Source: Lachnospiraceae bacterium UBA2860 (lineage in GTDB: Bacteria; Bacillota; Clostridia; Lachnospirales; Lachnospiraceae). Taken from it: a stretch of 28,590 bases of DNA. The notes beneath the pieces were generated by a model. That model was not told the DNA's origin, did not search any database, and saw only the letters and a list, made by a program, of their open reading frames with translations. Shown here piece after piece: positions 1 to 8,788 of this stretch (within the stretch, counting starts at the first letter, position 1; every line of letters starts with the position of its first letter). A program made the translations under genes and the position numbers. Location: the NCBI GenBank assembly GCA_002350625.1, contig DEFE01000018.1, positions 1-28,590 on the forward strand, given 5' to 3'.

Positions 1-113
1 GCTTATATACAAAACCAGTAAAGTAAGTACGGCATTCACCCACGCCCATGCGGTGCATAGCTCCTATGGACGTGGTACTCTGCAAATAATCATAGAGAAA
101 CCCCTTATCCTGT

Positions 114-130
114 TATAATATCCCCAGGAG
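114..130 (+). promoter_or_regulatory. Possible -10 element and ribosome binding site for the GH43 gene
   Basis: A perfect TATAAT lies at 114-119, but I see no good -35 at normal spacing, so the promoter call is weak. AGGAG at 126-130 sits 6 bases before the ATG and supports that start. Positions 1-113 hold no gene I can recognise. Confidence 0.4.
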
Positions 131-136
131 AAACAT

Positions 137-1096
137 ATGAAAGAGAAAGAACCGATCGTAAAGCATATCTTTACCGCCGACCCGTCCGCGCATGTCTTTG
201 AAGACAGGCTCTATATTTATCCGTCTCACGATCTTCCCCATGACGGCGAGGATGACGACGAGGGCGGAGAATACCTGATGGAGGACTATCACGTCCTGTC
301 CATGGCATCACCGGATCAGGACTGTATCGACCACGGCGAGGCGCTGCATATCCGGGATGTGCCGTGGGCCTCAAAGCAGATGTGGGCGCCGGACTGTGCA
401 TACAAAGACGGCCGGTACTATCTGTATTTCCCCGCGAAGGACTCCGCGGGCATTTTCCGGATCGGCGCCGCGGTGAGCGATTCCCCGGCCGGCCCCTTTG
501 CCGCGGAACCGTCGTGGATCCCGGGGAGCAGAAGCATTGATCCGGCCGTCTTTAAGGACGACGGCAGGTTCTATATGTACAACGGCGGGCTGTGGGGCGG
601 CCAGCTGGAAAAGTGGCAGACCGGCACATACACGGAAAACCCGCCCGCCATCCCGGCGGACGCGGAAGCGCTCGGGCCTTATGTCGCCGCACTGTCAGAG
701 GACATGACCTCCTACCGGGAACCTCTCCGCATGGTCAGGATCCTTGATGAGAGCGGAGAGCCGATCAGGGCCGGCGACGAGGAGCGGCGGTATTTTGAAG
801 GGCCGTGGATGCACAAATACAACGGGCTTTACTATCTGTCCTATTCGACAGGGACGACCCATTATGTCTGCTATGCGACAGGGACGAGTCCCTACGGGCC
901 TTTCACTTACAGAGGTAGAATTCTGGAGCCCGTCATCGGATGGACCACACAGCACTCGATTGTTGAATTCCGCGGCAAGTGGTATCTGTTTTATCACGAC
1001 TGTGCCTTATCCGGCGGCATCAACCACAGAAGGACGGTAAAATATACAGAGCTGCATTACAATCCGGACGGCACCATTCAGACAATTGTCCCGTAA
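137..1096 (+). CDS. Glycoside hydrolase family 43 protein (arabinosidase/xylosidase type)
   Basis: The 319-residue protein looks like a single-domain GH43 five-bladed beta-propeller glycosidase. Members act on arabinose- or xylose-containing side chains of plant polysaccharides. The three expected acidic residues are visible: Asp15 in ADPSAHVF (general base), Asp135 in SIDPAVF (pKa modulator) and Glu221 in YFEGPW (general acid). A conserved-looking His273 lies in TQHSIVEF. There is no signal peptide, so it probably acts in the cytoplasm on imported oligosaccharides. The ATG has a good AGGAG site. It is convergent with the hexuronate operon and shares a bidirectional terminator with it, so a link to plant cell-wall sugar use is likely but inferred. 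Exact substrate (arabinan, arabinoxylan or xyloside) cannot be read from the sequence. Confidence 0.9.
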   Translation: MKEKEPIVKHIFTADPSAHVFEDRLYIYPSHDLPHDGEDDDEGGEYLMEDYHVLSMASPDQDCIDHGEALHIRDVPWASKQMWAPDCAYKDGRYYLYFPAKDSAGIFRIGAAVSDSPAGPFAAEPSWIPGSRSIDPAVFKDDGRFYMYNGGLWGGQLEKWQTGTYTENPPAIPADAEALGPYVAALSEDMTSYREPLRMVRILDESGEPIRAGDEERRYFEGPWMHKYNGLYYLSYSTGTTHYVCYATGTSPYGPFTYRGRILEPVIGWTTQHSIVEFRGKWYLFYHDCALSGGINHRRTVKYTELHYNPDGTIQTIVP

Positions 1097-1134
1097 AAAT
1101 ATGACAAGGGGTCTGACCCCCTGTCATATTTTTT
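1095..1134. terminator. Bidirectional rho-independent terminator between GH43 and uxuB
   Basis: A near-perfect dyad of about 19 bp, with one mismatch and a very short loop at GGTCTGACC, is flanked by A5 on the left and T6 on the right. It can terminate in both directions. The GH43 stop (1094-1096) touches the left edge, and the uxuB stop (1124-1126) lies inside the right arm. Confidence 0.9.
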
Positions 1135-2731
1135 CCAGCGTCGCCCGCACGGCGCCCGCCCCGGCCAGCATTTCCGCGAAGTATCCGGTGACGCGTCCGG
1201 CGAGTCCCGCCTCGTATAGATTCACGCCAAAGATCGCGGCGTTTTCAAGCAGCGGCCGGATCTTCCCTTCCAGACCTTCCGTCTCCCTAAACCGCACGTC
1301 CTTCAGGATCTCCCGAAGATACGGCAGCTGCGGGTCCGGGCTCAGCTCGAAGGTCTTCCCGCTGTCGTCCACGCCGAGCAGATAGCGCAGCCAGCCCGCA
1401 AAAACCAGCGGAATCGCAACGAGCGCATCAAGTGCCTCCGGCCCCTCCTTCAGGTACGCCTTCAGCGTCTCCCCGAAGCGGACCGGGATCTTCTGCGAGG
1501 TATCCGTCGCGATGCGCTGCGGCGTATCCGGCATAAAGGGATTCGGGATGCGCTTCGTCAGCACCTCCTCAAGAAACGCCTCCGGCCGGATGATGCCGGG
1601 ATCCGTCACCACCGGCAGCCCCTCCGTCTCGCCGACGCGCCGCGCCAGTTTGATAAGGAGCGGATCCTTCATCTCCTCCGAGATCTTCTCGTACCCGAGC
1701 AGGCACCCGAACACCGCGAGCGCCGTGTGCACAGGATTTAAGCAGGTGCACACCTTCATCCGCTCCACCTTGTCCACCGTCTCCCGGTCCGTAAAGATGA
1801 CGCCCGCCTTATCCAGCGGGAGCCGCCCGTTTGGAAATGCGTCCTCGATGACCAGATACTCCGCTTCCTCCGCGTTGACGAACTGCGAGAGATATGTCTT
1901 TTTCCCCGTCACGATGAGGTCGAGCCCCTCCACGCCGTCCTTTTTCAGCAGCTCCGTCACGGCCTCGTGCGGGCGCGGCGTGATCTTGTCGATCATCGTC
2001 CAGGGGAAGGTGACCTTCTCCCTGTCGCAGATATACTTCGTAAATGCCGCCTCCGTTTTTCCCGCGGCCTCCCATGCGCGCGCGCAGCCTTCCACCGCCG
2101 CGGACAGCTTGTCCCCGTTGTGCGAGCAGTTGTCCATGCTCACCATCGCGATCGGAAGCTCTCCCGCCTTAAACCGCTCATAGAGGAGGGAGACGACCTT
2201 GCCCATGTAGCTCTCCGCCATGTCCGGCCCGGCGGCAAAATCCTTCTCCACGGCCGGCAGAACGGCGCCGCTCAAATCCTTCAAAGCGTAGCCCTTCTCC
2301 GTGATCGTAAAGCTGGCCATCTTAAGCGACGGCTTCCTGAACATCTCCGCAAGCGCGGAGAAGGACGCCGCGTCGGCCCGGTCCAGCACATAGGAATCCA
2401 CGACGCTGCCGATCACCTTTTTCTCCACGGTCCCGTCCGCCTTCAGCGTGATGAGGATGCTGTAATCGTCCACCGCGCGGTTCAGCTTCTCAATGATCTC
2501 ATAGTCGAAGCCCTCCGCTGCCACAATGCCCGTGGATATCTCCCCCGCGTCAAGCAGCCGCTGGCACACGTTAGCCTGAAAGGCCCGGAAGATATTGCCC
2601 GCGCCGAAATGGATCCATGCCGGCGCCTTCCGCGTCTCTTCCCGCACGCGCGCCCGGTCAAACGCCGGGAGCACATAGCCGGCGCTCTCAAAAAGTTCCC
2701 TGTCCTTCCCTTCCGCCATCTGCAGCTTCAT
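1124..2731 (-). CDS. uxuB: D-mannonate oxidoreductase (fructuronate reductase), mannitol dehydrogenase family
   Basis: This 535-residue enzyme would reduce D-fructuronate to D-mannonate with NADH, the second step of glucuronate catabolism. The N-terminal Rossmann motif is at residues 41-50 (HFGAGNIFRA). The family motif FPWTMIDKITPRPHEAV sits mid-protein, and the helical C-terminal domain contains LNPVHTALAVFG. It is longer than E. coli UxuB (about 486 residues). The start is supported by GGGAGGA at 2741-2747. It is the last gene of the minus-strand run uxaC-eda-kdgK-uxuB, 34 bp after kdgK. The paralogous activities mannitol and tagaturonate reductase share the fold, but the neighbouring uxaC, uxuA, kdgK and eda favour fructuronate. 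Confidence 0.88.
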   Translation of the reverse strand: MKLQMAEGKDRELFESAGYVLPAFDRARVREETRKAPAWIHFGAGNIFRAFQANVCQRLLDAGEISTGIVAAEGFDYEIIEKLNRAVDDYSILITLKADGTVEKKVIGSVVDSYVLDRADAASFSALAEMFRKPSLKMASFTITEKGYALKDLSGAVLPAVEKDFAAGPDMAESYMGKVVSLLYERFKAGELPIAMVSMDNCSHNGDKLSAAVEGCARAWEAAGKTEAAFTKYICDREKVTFPWTMIDKITPRPHEAVTELLKKDGVEGLDLIVTGKKTYLSQFVNAEEAEYLVIEDAFPNGRLPLDKAGVIFTDRETVDKVERMKVCTCLNPVHTALAVFGCLLGYEKISEEMKDPLLIKLARRVGETEGLPVVTDPGIIRPEAFLEEVLTKRIPNPFMPDTPQRIATDTSQKIPVRFGETLKAYLKEGPEALDALVAIPLVFAGWLRYLLGVDDSGKTFELSPDPQLPYLREILKDVRFRETEGLEGKIRPLLENAAIFGVNLYEAGLAGRVTGYFAEMLAGAGAVRATLEKI

Positions 2732-2765
2732 ATGTGCGCTTCCTCCCTGCGGCCGTTTCTGCCGC

Positions 2766-3863
2766 CTATCGTTTCACGCGCGCCCCCGCGCCGCGCATAA
2801 TCGCCTCGACCTCCGCGCGGCTCGCCATCGTCGTGTCGCCCGGCGTCGTCATCGCGAGCGCCCCGTGCGCCGCGCCGTAATTCACGGCCGTCTCCGGATC
2901 GCCCGTCTCCATGAGCCCGAAGATGAGCCCCGACGCAAATGAATCTCCGCCGCCCACGCGGTCCAGGATCTCAAGGTCCTTATAATCCTTCGCCTTATAG
3001 ACCTCTCCGTCCGCCCAGACGATCGCGCTCCAGTCATTGACCGTAGCGGTCTTCACGGTTCTCAAAGTCGTGGCCACGACCTTGAAATTCGGATACGTGC
3101 GCGCGGCCGTCCCGACCATCTTCCGATAGCCTTCCAGATGCAGCGACTTCAAATCCTCGTCATTGCCCTCGACCTCGAAGCCGAGGCAGGCCGTGAAGTC
3201 CTCCTCGTTGCCGATCATGACGTCGACGTACTTCGCGATCTCCTTGTTGACCGCCTGCACCTTTTCCTTCCCGCCGATCGCGCTCCACATGGAGGGGCGG
3301 TAATTGAGGTCATAGGACACCACCGTCCCGTACTTCTTCGCCGTCCGGATCACCTCGACGGCCGTCTCCGCCGAAGTCTCGGAGAGCGCCGCGTATATGC
3401 CGCCCGTGTGCAGCCACCGCACGCCGTCCCGGCCGAAGAGCCGCTCGAGGTCAAAGTCCTCCGCCCGCATCTTCGAGATCGCCGTATTGGCGCGGTCCGA
3501 GCAGCCGAGCGCCCCGCGGATGCCGAAGCCCCGCTCCGTGAAATTGAGCCCGTTGCGGCAGCTGCGCCCCATGCCGTCCGTCGGCATCCATTTGATATAC
3601 GAGGTGTCCACGCCGCCCTGCAGCACGAAGTCCTCCATGAGCCTTCCCACTTCATTGTCCGCAAATGCCGTCAGCACGGCCGCGCGGTACCCGAAGCACC
3701 TTCTGAGTCCCCGCACCACGTTGTACTCGCCGCCGCCCTCCCAGGCGCGGAAAGAGCGGGCCGTGCGGATGCGTCCCTCCCCGGGATCGAGCCGCAGCAT
3801 GATCTCGCCGAGGCTTACGGCGTCATAGCGGCAGTCCGCCGCCGGCTTTACATCAAGCTTCAT
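2766..3863 (-). CDS. kdgK: 2-dehydro-3-deoxygluconate kinase, PfkB family
   Basis: The 365-residue PfkB-family sugar kinase is expected to phosphorylate KDG to KDPG, the substrate of the adjacent aldolase. The N-terminal region has the ribokinase-like start (VSLGEIMLRLDP) and the GGGEYNVVRGLRR segment, equivalent to the family motif 1. The C-terminal signature is DRVGGGDSFASG, where the Asp of GGGD is the catalytic base; most family members have GAGD here. Its start overlaps the end of eda by 11 bp, which suggests translational coupling, and an AGGGGG site lies 7 bases before the ATG. The KDG specificity is inferred from context rather than from a substrate motif. Confidence 0.87.
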   Translation of the reverse strand: MKLDVKPAADCRYDAVSLGEIMLRLDPGEGRIRTARSFRAWEGGGEYNVVRGLRRCFGYRAAVLTAFADNEVGRLMEDFVLQGGVDTSYIKWMPTDGMGRSCRNGLNFTERGFGIRGALGCSDRANTAISKMRAEDFDLERLFGRDGVRWLHTGGIYAALSETSAETAVEVIRTAKKYGTVVSYDLNYRPSMWSAIGGKEKVQAVNKEIAKYVDVMIGNEEDFTACLGFEVEGNDEDLKSLHLEGYRKMVGTAARTYPNFKVVATTLRTVKTATVNDWSAIVWADGEVYKAKDYKDLEILDRVGGGDSFASGLIFGLMETGDPETAVNYGAAHGALAMTTPGDTTMASRAEVEAIMRGAGARVKR

Positions 3864-4506
3864 CTGTCTGCCCCCTCACTTCCTTCACGATCTGCGCCGC
3901 CTCCGCCGCCATGTCGCGGATCTCTTCGAAACGGCCTTCGGCGATGAGCGCCTTCTTCACCATCCAGCTGCCGCCGCAGGCAAGGACGCGGTCATAAGCG
4001 AGATACGCCCCCACGTTCTCCGCGCTGATGCCGCCCGTGGGCAGAAATGACACCCGTCCGTAGGGCGCGGCAAGCGCCTTGATCATGCGGAGGCCGCCGG
4101 CCGCTTCCGCCGGGAAGAACTTGACGGTCGTGACGCCAAGGCCCAGCGCCGCCTCGATCTCCGTCGGCGTCATGACGCCCGGCACGACCGCAAGACCCGC
4201 CTTCTGACAGTGCTTCACGACCTCCGGATTTAAGCCCGGGCTCACGATAAACTGCGCCCCGGCCGCCGCCGCGCAGTCCGCCTGTTCTGTGCTCAGCACC
4301 GTTCCCGCCCCGATGAGCATGTCGGGAAAAGCCGCGCGCATCGCGCGGATCGCAGCCTCCGCCGCATCTGTGCGGAAGGTCACCTCCGCGCAGGGCAGGC
4401 CGCCCCGGATGAGCGCGTCCGCGAGAGAAACCGCGTCATCCGCATTTTCGATCACCACGACGGGAACGACGCCGACGTCCCGGATCCGGTCAAAAACATT
4501 GTTCAT
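3853..4506 (-). CDS. eda: KDPG/KHG aldolase
   Basis: This class I aldolase splits 2-keto-3-deoxy-6-phosphogluconate into pyruvate and glyceraldehyde-3-phosphate. Family motifs are the Glu of AEVTFRT, GAGTVLS, the Schiff-base Lys of VKFFPAE and the phosphate-binding LPTGGI. The open frame extends to an ATG at 4521, but that ATG overlaps a GGAGG that serves the ATG at 4506 with 8-base spacing, and nothing resembling a ribosome binding site precedes 4521. The protein therefore most likely starts MNNVFDRI and has 217 residues, close to the usual family length. It is third-to-last in the operon and its end overlaps kdgK. A 73 bp gap separates it from uxaC. Confidence 0.92.
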   Translation of the reverse strand: MNNVFDRIRDVGVVPVVVIENADDAVSLADALIRGGLPCAEVTFRTDAAEAAIRAMRAAFPDMLIGAGTVLSTEQADCAAAAGAQFIVSPGLNPEVVKHCQKAGLAVVPGVMTPTEIEAALGLGVTTVKFFPAEAAGGLRMIKALAAPYGRVSFLPTGGISAENVGAYLAYDRVLACGGSWMVKKALIAEGRFEEIRDMAAEAAQIVKEVRGQTDEA

Positions 4507-4579
4507 AAGCGTTGCCTCCATAAACCGCAGCTGCCCGCATCATCATCTGTCATACACGATCCGTATATTATTCAGGCAT

Positions 4580-6013
4580 TCACAGTTCGAAATATCTCTT
4601 TGCATTCCGGTAACTCACGCCCTCGACGATGCGCCGCAGCGCTTCCTCGTCCGCGGGATATTCCCCGTTCTCTACCCAGGTCCCGATCATGTTGCAGAAG
4701 ATGCGGCGGAAATACTCGTGCCGCGTATAGGACAGATAAGATCTCGAGTCGGTCAGCATGCCGATAAAATTCCCGAGGAGGCTCTGGCTCGCCAGCGATC
4801 GCAGCTGCTCCTCGATGCCGCTCTTCGTGTCGTTAAACCACCACGCCGGCCCCTGCTGGATCTTGCCCGGAATCTCCTCCGACTGGAAGGCCCCGAGGAT
4901 CGTGCCGATCTGCGCGTTGTCCGCGGGATTTAAGGAGAACAGCACCGTCTTCGGCAGCTCGCCGCTCTTGTCGAGCGCGCTTAAGAGCGCCGCGAGATTC
5001 CCGCCCGAAGCCGTCTGCGCGATCGCGTCATAGCCGGTGTTCGGGCCGAGCGCCGCGTGCGCCCGCTCGTTGACATCCCGCATGCAGGAGAAATGAATCT
5101 CCATCGCGATGCCTTCCCTGTGGTACGCCCGTCCCAGGAACAGAAGCAGCGCCGTCTGGAAGATCTCGGCCTCGTCCCGGCTGATGGCCTCTCCCCGCAT
5201 CGCCTTCGCATAGACCGCCTCCACATCTTCCTCCGCCGCCGGCCGGAACATCACGTAGTCGAGGCCGTGGTCGCTGGCCGCGCAGCCGTGCGCCTTGAAA
5301 TACCGCAGCCGCTCATCGAGCGCGCCGCAGAGCTCCGCCGCTGATCCGATCTGCGCTCTGCCCGTCACCTCAGCAAGGCGTTTAACATACGCCCGCCACC
5401 CCGGCTTCCGGATCTGCAGCGCCGCGTCCGGGCGGAAGGACGGCCTTACAACCGTCTCAAATGTCTCGTCCGCCGCGATCTTCTCGTGCCAGACGAGGTC
5501 GTCTGCGGGATCATCCGTCGTGCCGATAAACGCCACGTTCGACTTGCGGATAAAGCCTCGCGCGCTCATGTCCGGGTCGCTCTTAAGCTTCTCGCAGCAC
5601 TCGTCCCAGATCTCCCGCGCAGTGTTCCTGTTTAAAGGCTTCGTCACGCCAAAGTACCTCTTGAGCTCCAGATGGCACCAGTGGTACATCGGATTGCCGA
5701 TCGCCATTTCCAGCACCTCCGCGAACTTTTCGAAGCGCCCGAAGGGATCCTCCGTTCCGGTGACATACGCCTCGGGAACGCCATTTGCGCGGAGAAGCCG
5801 CCATTTATAGTGATCGCCGGCGATACTCCCGTCGTCACTTCTCCCGCCGAACCACAGCTCGCTCAGGTCTTTAAAGCGCCTGTCCTCGCAGATTTCCTGC
5901 GGATCCAGGTGGCAGTGATAATCGATGAGCGGCAGCTTCTCCGCGTAGTCGTGAAACAGATGTCTCGCCGTCTCGTTCCCGAGCAGAAAGTCCCGCTCCA
6001 TAAAAGTTTTCAT
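4580..6013 (-). CDS. uxaC: Glucuronate (uronate) isomerase
   Basis: The 477-residue protein matches the uronate isomerase family of the amidohydrolase superfamily. It would isomerise D-glucuronate to D-fructuronate, or galacturonate to tagaturonate. The metal-binding HCH motif is visible at residues 33-35 (IDYHCHLDP), and the family segment FLGRAYHREGIAMEIHF lies in the second half. The C-terminal MLTDSRSYLSYTRHEYFRR also fits. Length is close to E. coli UxaC (470). The start is preceded by GAGGAG at about 10 bases. As first gene of the minus-strand operon it faces uxuA across a 245 bp divergent control region. Confidence 0.95.
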   Translation of the reverse strand: MKTFMERDFLLGNETARHLFHDYAEKLPLIDYHCHLDPQEICEDRRFKDLSELWFGGRSDDGSIAGDHYKWRLLRANGVPEAYVTGTEDPFGRFEKFAEVLEMAIGNPMYHWCHLELKRYFGVTKPLNRNTAREIWDECCEKLKSDPDMSARGFIRKSNVAFIGTTDDPADDLVWHEKIAADETFETVVRPSFRPDAALQIRKPGWRAYVKRLAEVTGRAQIGSAAELCGALDERLRYFKAHGCAASDHGLDYVMFRPAAEEDVEAVYAKAMRGEAISRDEAEIFQTALLLFLGRAYHREGIAMEIHFSCMRDVNERAHAALGPNTGYDAIAQTASGGNLAALLSALDKSGELPKTVLFSLNPADNAQIGTILGAFQSEEIPGKIQQGPAWWFNDTKSGIEEQLRSLASQSLLGNFIGMLTDSRSYLSYTRHEYFRRIFCNMIGTWVENGEYPADEEALRRIVEGVSYRNAKRYFEL

Positions 6014-6258
6014 CCGCTGCGATCTCCTCTATGCATCAATTGACAGCCGGCAGATCCCGGCCGGATAAAAATCCCGCAGCCGCATGCCTTTGGCATTCGC
6101 TGACGGTCTTCTACTCCATCTTTTGCGCATCTCCGGTAGACGGAGGCGCGCCGTTTATGATACGCTTTGCCCACAGACATTCCCTTCAGTGTCAGACGAT
6201 CCCCCCGCCGGGACGGCCGCATGCGCCCCCGGCCGACAAAAAGAAGGAGCAGACCGCC
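6014..6258. promoter_or_regulatory. Divergent control region of the hexuronate genes
   Basis: This 245 bp spacer separates the divergent uxaC and uxuA starts and should hold both promoters. A TTGACA at 6040-6045 followed by GATAAA at 6064-6069 (18 bp spacing) is a candidate uxuA promoter. Two short dyads, ATGCC-TTT-GGCAT near 6084-6096 and CTCCG-GTAGA-CGGAG near 6135-6149, could be operators. No known UxuR, KdgR or cre consensus was recognised, and the uxaC promoter is not obvious. Confidence 0.45.
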
Positions 6259-7335
6259 ATGAAAATGACCTTCCGCTGGTACGGCTCAAACAGCGACAAC
6301 ATCACCTTAAAGCAGATCCGGCAGATCCCGGGCATGTCCGGCCTCATGGGCGTCCTCGACGACAAGGCGGCCGGCGAGGTCTGGGAGGACGATGAAATCC
6401 GCGCGTACATGGACGAAGTGCACGCCGCCGGCCTCGCCTGCGAAGTCATCGAGAGCGTCAACATCCACGAGGACATCAAGCTCGGCCTGCCCTCAAGGGA
6501 CAAATACATCGAAAACTACAACATCACCATCCGGAACCTGGCAAAGTACGGCGTGAAGGTCATCGTCTACAACTTCATGCCGGTCTTCGACTGGCTCCGC
6601 ACGGACCTCGCGCATGTCATCGAAGAGGACGGCTCGAACAGCCTGTACTTCAACGAGAAAGACCTCGGCGAAATGACGCCTCTCGAGATCGTGCAGCGCA
6701 CCGCTGAAAATGCCAACGGGTTCTCACTTCCCGGCTGGGAGCCGGCGCGGCTTAAAGAGCTTGAGAACACACTCGACGCTTACAAGAACGTCACCCCGGA
6801 CGACCTCCGGGCCAATTACAAGTATTTCCTTGACGCCGTCATCCCGGTCTGCGAGGAGACCGGCGTCCGCATGGCCGTCCACCCGGACGATCCCGCCTGG
6901 CCCATCTTCGGCCTGCCCCGCATCGCCCACACGGCCGAGGACTTCGACAAAATCGTCGCCCTCAACGACAGTCCCGCCAACGCGATCTGCCTGTGCACGG
7001 GATCCCTCGGCTCGAATCCGGACAACGACATCCCCGCCATCATCCGCCATTTCGGCGCGATGAACCGCATCGGCTGCCTGCATATCCGCAATATCAAGCA
7101 CCTCGGCTATCACCTTTTCCGCGAGACCGCCCACTTAAGCGCCGCGGGCGACCTGGATCTCTACGAGATCATGAAGGCCGTCCATGACACCTGCCCGGAC
7201 ACCTATATCCGGCCGGATCACGGGCGCATGATCTGGGACGAGGTCGGCCGGCCCGGCTACGGGCTCTACGACCGCGCGCTCGGCGCCGCCTATCTGAACG
7301 GCCTGTGGGAGGCCATTGAAAAGTCGGCGCGTTAA
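6259..7335 (+). CDS. uxuA: D-mannonate dehydratase
   Basis: UxuA dehydrates D-mannonate to 2-keto-3-deoxygluconate, a TIM-barrel reaction using Fe2+ or Mn2+. The family signatures are MAVHPDDPAWPIFGLPRI, HIRNIKHLGYHLFRETAH and the C-terminal RPDHGRMIWDE. The open frame runs upstream to 6031, but the extra 76 residues are low complexity and unlike the family. AAGGAG at 6244-6249, 9 bases before the ATG at 6259, fixes the start and gives a 358-residue protein of normal length. It is transcribed opposite to the other four pathway genes and against the replication direction of this arm. Confidence 0.95.
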   Translation: MKMTFRWYGSNSDNITLKQIRQIPGMSGLMGVLDDKAAGEVWEDDEIRAYMDEVHAAGLACEVIESVNIHEDIKLGLPSRDKYIENYNITIRNLAKYGVKVIVYNFMPVFDWLRTDLAHVIEEDGSNSLYFNEKDLGEMTPLEIVQRTAENANGFSLPGWEPARLKELENTLDAYKNVTPDDLRANYKYFLDAVIPVCEETGVRMAVHPDDPAWPIFGLPRIAHTAEDFDKIVALNDSPANAICLCTGSLGSNPDNDIPAIIRHFGAMNRIGCLHIRNIKHLGYHLFRETAHLSAAGDLDLYEIMKAVHDTCPDTYIRPDHGRMIWDEVGRPGYGLYDRALGAAYLNGLWEAIEKSAR

Positions 7336-7394
7336 GCGCCGGCTTCGGAAATCGGCGCACCGTGCGCTGACGCCAGTCAGCAGCGCGCCGGGTG
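7321..7394. terminator. Hairpins between convergent uxuA and folC
   Basis: A 10 bp stem (7321-7330 with 7336-7345, one G-U pair, loop GTTAA) encloses the uxuA stop codon. A second, imperfect and bulged hairpin spans 7358-7394 next to the folC stop. Neither has a convincing T tract, so intrinsic termination is possible but not certain. Confidence 0.4.
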
Positions 7395-7395
7395 C

Positions 7396-8691
7396 TCACG
7401 CCTGAAAGCAGCTGCGAACCTTCCCGATAAAATAAAAGGAGCCGAAAGCGCAGATCACATCCGACACGTCCGCCGCGTCAAGGGCCCGGCGGACCGCTGC
7501 CGCCGCGCTTTCACAGGTCTCCGCTTTAAGGCCTCTCTCCCGGAGACGCTCACGGAGCGCCTCCGCCGGCAGCGCGCGCACGGAATCCGGCGTCACCGTG
7601 AAAAACATCTTCGCGTATGGCGCCGCCGCGTCCAGCATCTCATCGACCTGCTTGTCGGCGAGCACTCCCGTGATGAAGATAAACCGCTTTCCCGGATACT
7701 GCCCGGAAAGGCTCTCCATGAGCGTCCTGACGCCGGCCGCGTTGTGGGCGCCGTCGGCGATGACGCAGGGATCCGTCTGCAGCAGCTCATATCTCCCGGG
7801 CCACCGCATCGTCTCCGCGCCCCTTCGGACCGCCGCCGCCGAAACAGGAAATCTGTCCGCAAGCAGCCGGACCGCTGCCGCCGCCAGAGACGCGTTGCCT
7901 CTCTGATAGCTGCCCGCAAAGAGCACGTCCCGGAGTGTGCTGTCCGGCAAAATGGTCTCATGAAGCGATGCATCCCCAGGTGCGCTGTCCGGCAGGGCTG
8001 CCGCATAAAACGGCACACCCATCTCCGCCGCGCGGCCTTTCAGCACCTGTAAAACCTCTTCCTCCTGCGGCGCGCTCAGCACAGCGCCCGTCCCGGGCTT
8101 GATGATGCCCGCCTTCTCCGCCGCGATCAGCGCGAGCGTATCCCCGAGCACCTCCATGTGGTCGAAGCTCACCGGCGTGAAGATGGCAAGAAGCGGCGCC
8201 GGAATCACATTCGTCGCGTCGAGCCGGCCGCCGAGGCCAGCCTCGATCACCGCGATGTCGCACGCTTCCTCCGCAAAATAAAGAAAAGCAAGCGCCGTCA
8301 CCTGCTCGAATTCAGACGGAGAGCCTTCCCCGGCCGCCGCCATTTTCTCCGCCTCTGCGCGGACTCTCTCCGCATACGCGGCAAATGCCGCCTCGGGAAT
8401 CTCCGTAAGCCCGATCCGGATCCGCTCGGTGATCCGCGTCATCGCCGGAGACGTGTAGAGCCCCGTCTTATAGCCACCCTCCGTCAGCATCTGCGTGAGA
8501 AATGCGGAAGTGGATCCCTTGCCGTTCGTGCCGGTGATGTGCACCGCCGCAATCTTCTTCTCCGGATTTCCGAGGCGCATAAGAAGCACCCGGATCAGAT
8601 CCAGGTTAAACAGCTCCTCCCCGGGTTTTACCTTTCTGGGCACAAAAGGCGGTATGCCCGCAAAATAGGCAGCCGCCTCCTCATAAGTCAT
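7396..8691 (-). CDS. folC: Folylpolyglutamate synthase / dihydrofolate synthase
   Basis: The 431-residue Mur-ligase-fold enzyme adds glutamate to dihydropteroate and folates using ATP. The P-loop HITGTNGKGST is at residues 51-61. The family segments VIEAGLGGRLDATN (148-161), FTPVSFDHMEVLG (171-183), SYQRGNA (261-267) and DGAHN (313-317) follow in the usual order. Residues 233-259 contain an imperfect internal duplication around LPDS (LPDSAPGD and LPDSTLRD), a probable lineage-specific loop. AAGGAG lies 11 bases before the ATG. It is 97 bp downstream of nth on the same strand. The spacer 8692-8788 shows no clear gene or terminator. Confidence 0.93.
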   Translation of the reverse strand: MTYEEAAAYFAGIPPFVPRKVKPGEELFNLDLIRVLLMRLGNPEKKIAAVHITGTNGKGSTSAFLTQMLTEGGYKTGLYTSPAMTRITERIRIGLTEIPEAAFAAYAERVRAEAEKMAAAGEGSPSEFEQVTALAFLYFAEEACDIAVIEAGLGGRLDATNVIPAPLLAIFTPVSFDHMEVLGDTLALIAAEKAGIIKPGTGAVLSAPQEEEVLQVLKGRAAEMGVPFYAAALPDSAPGDASLHETILPDSTLRDVLFAGSYQRGNASLAAAAVRLLADRFPVSAAAVRRGAETMRWPGRYELLQTDPCVIADGAHNAAGVRTLMESLSGQYPGKRFIFITGVLADKQVDEMLDAAAPYAKMFFTVTPDSVRALPAEALRERLRERGLKAETCESAAAAVRRALDAADVSDVICAFGSFYFIGKVRSCFQA

Positions 8692-8788
8692 TCTTTATTC
8701 TGCTCCTTTTCCATCTGGCACCGCACCTGCTTCTTAAACGGCGGTCAGCACATAAATCGTGACCGTCTGTTAAGCCGCACATACCTTT

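Noticed and set aside
1512..2183. Long plus-strand frame of 223 residues opposite uxuB
   Set aside because: Ser/Arg-rich translation typical of the antisense of a GC-rich gene, with no recognisable domain; uxuB is well supported.
6031..6258. N-terminal 76-residue extension of UxuA
   Set aside because: A strong ribosome binding site at 6244-6249 sets the start at 6259, and the extension is unlike mannonate dehydratases and would cover the divergent control region.
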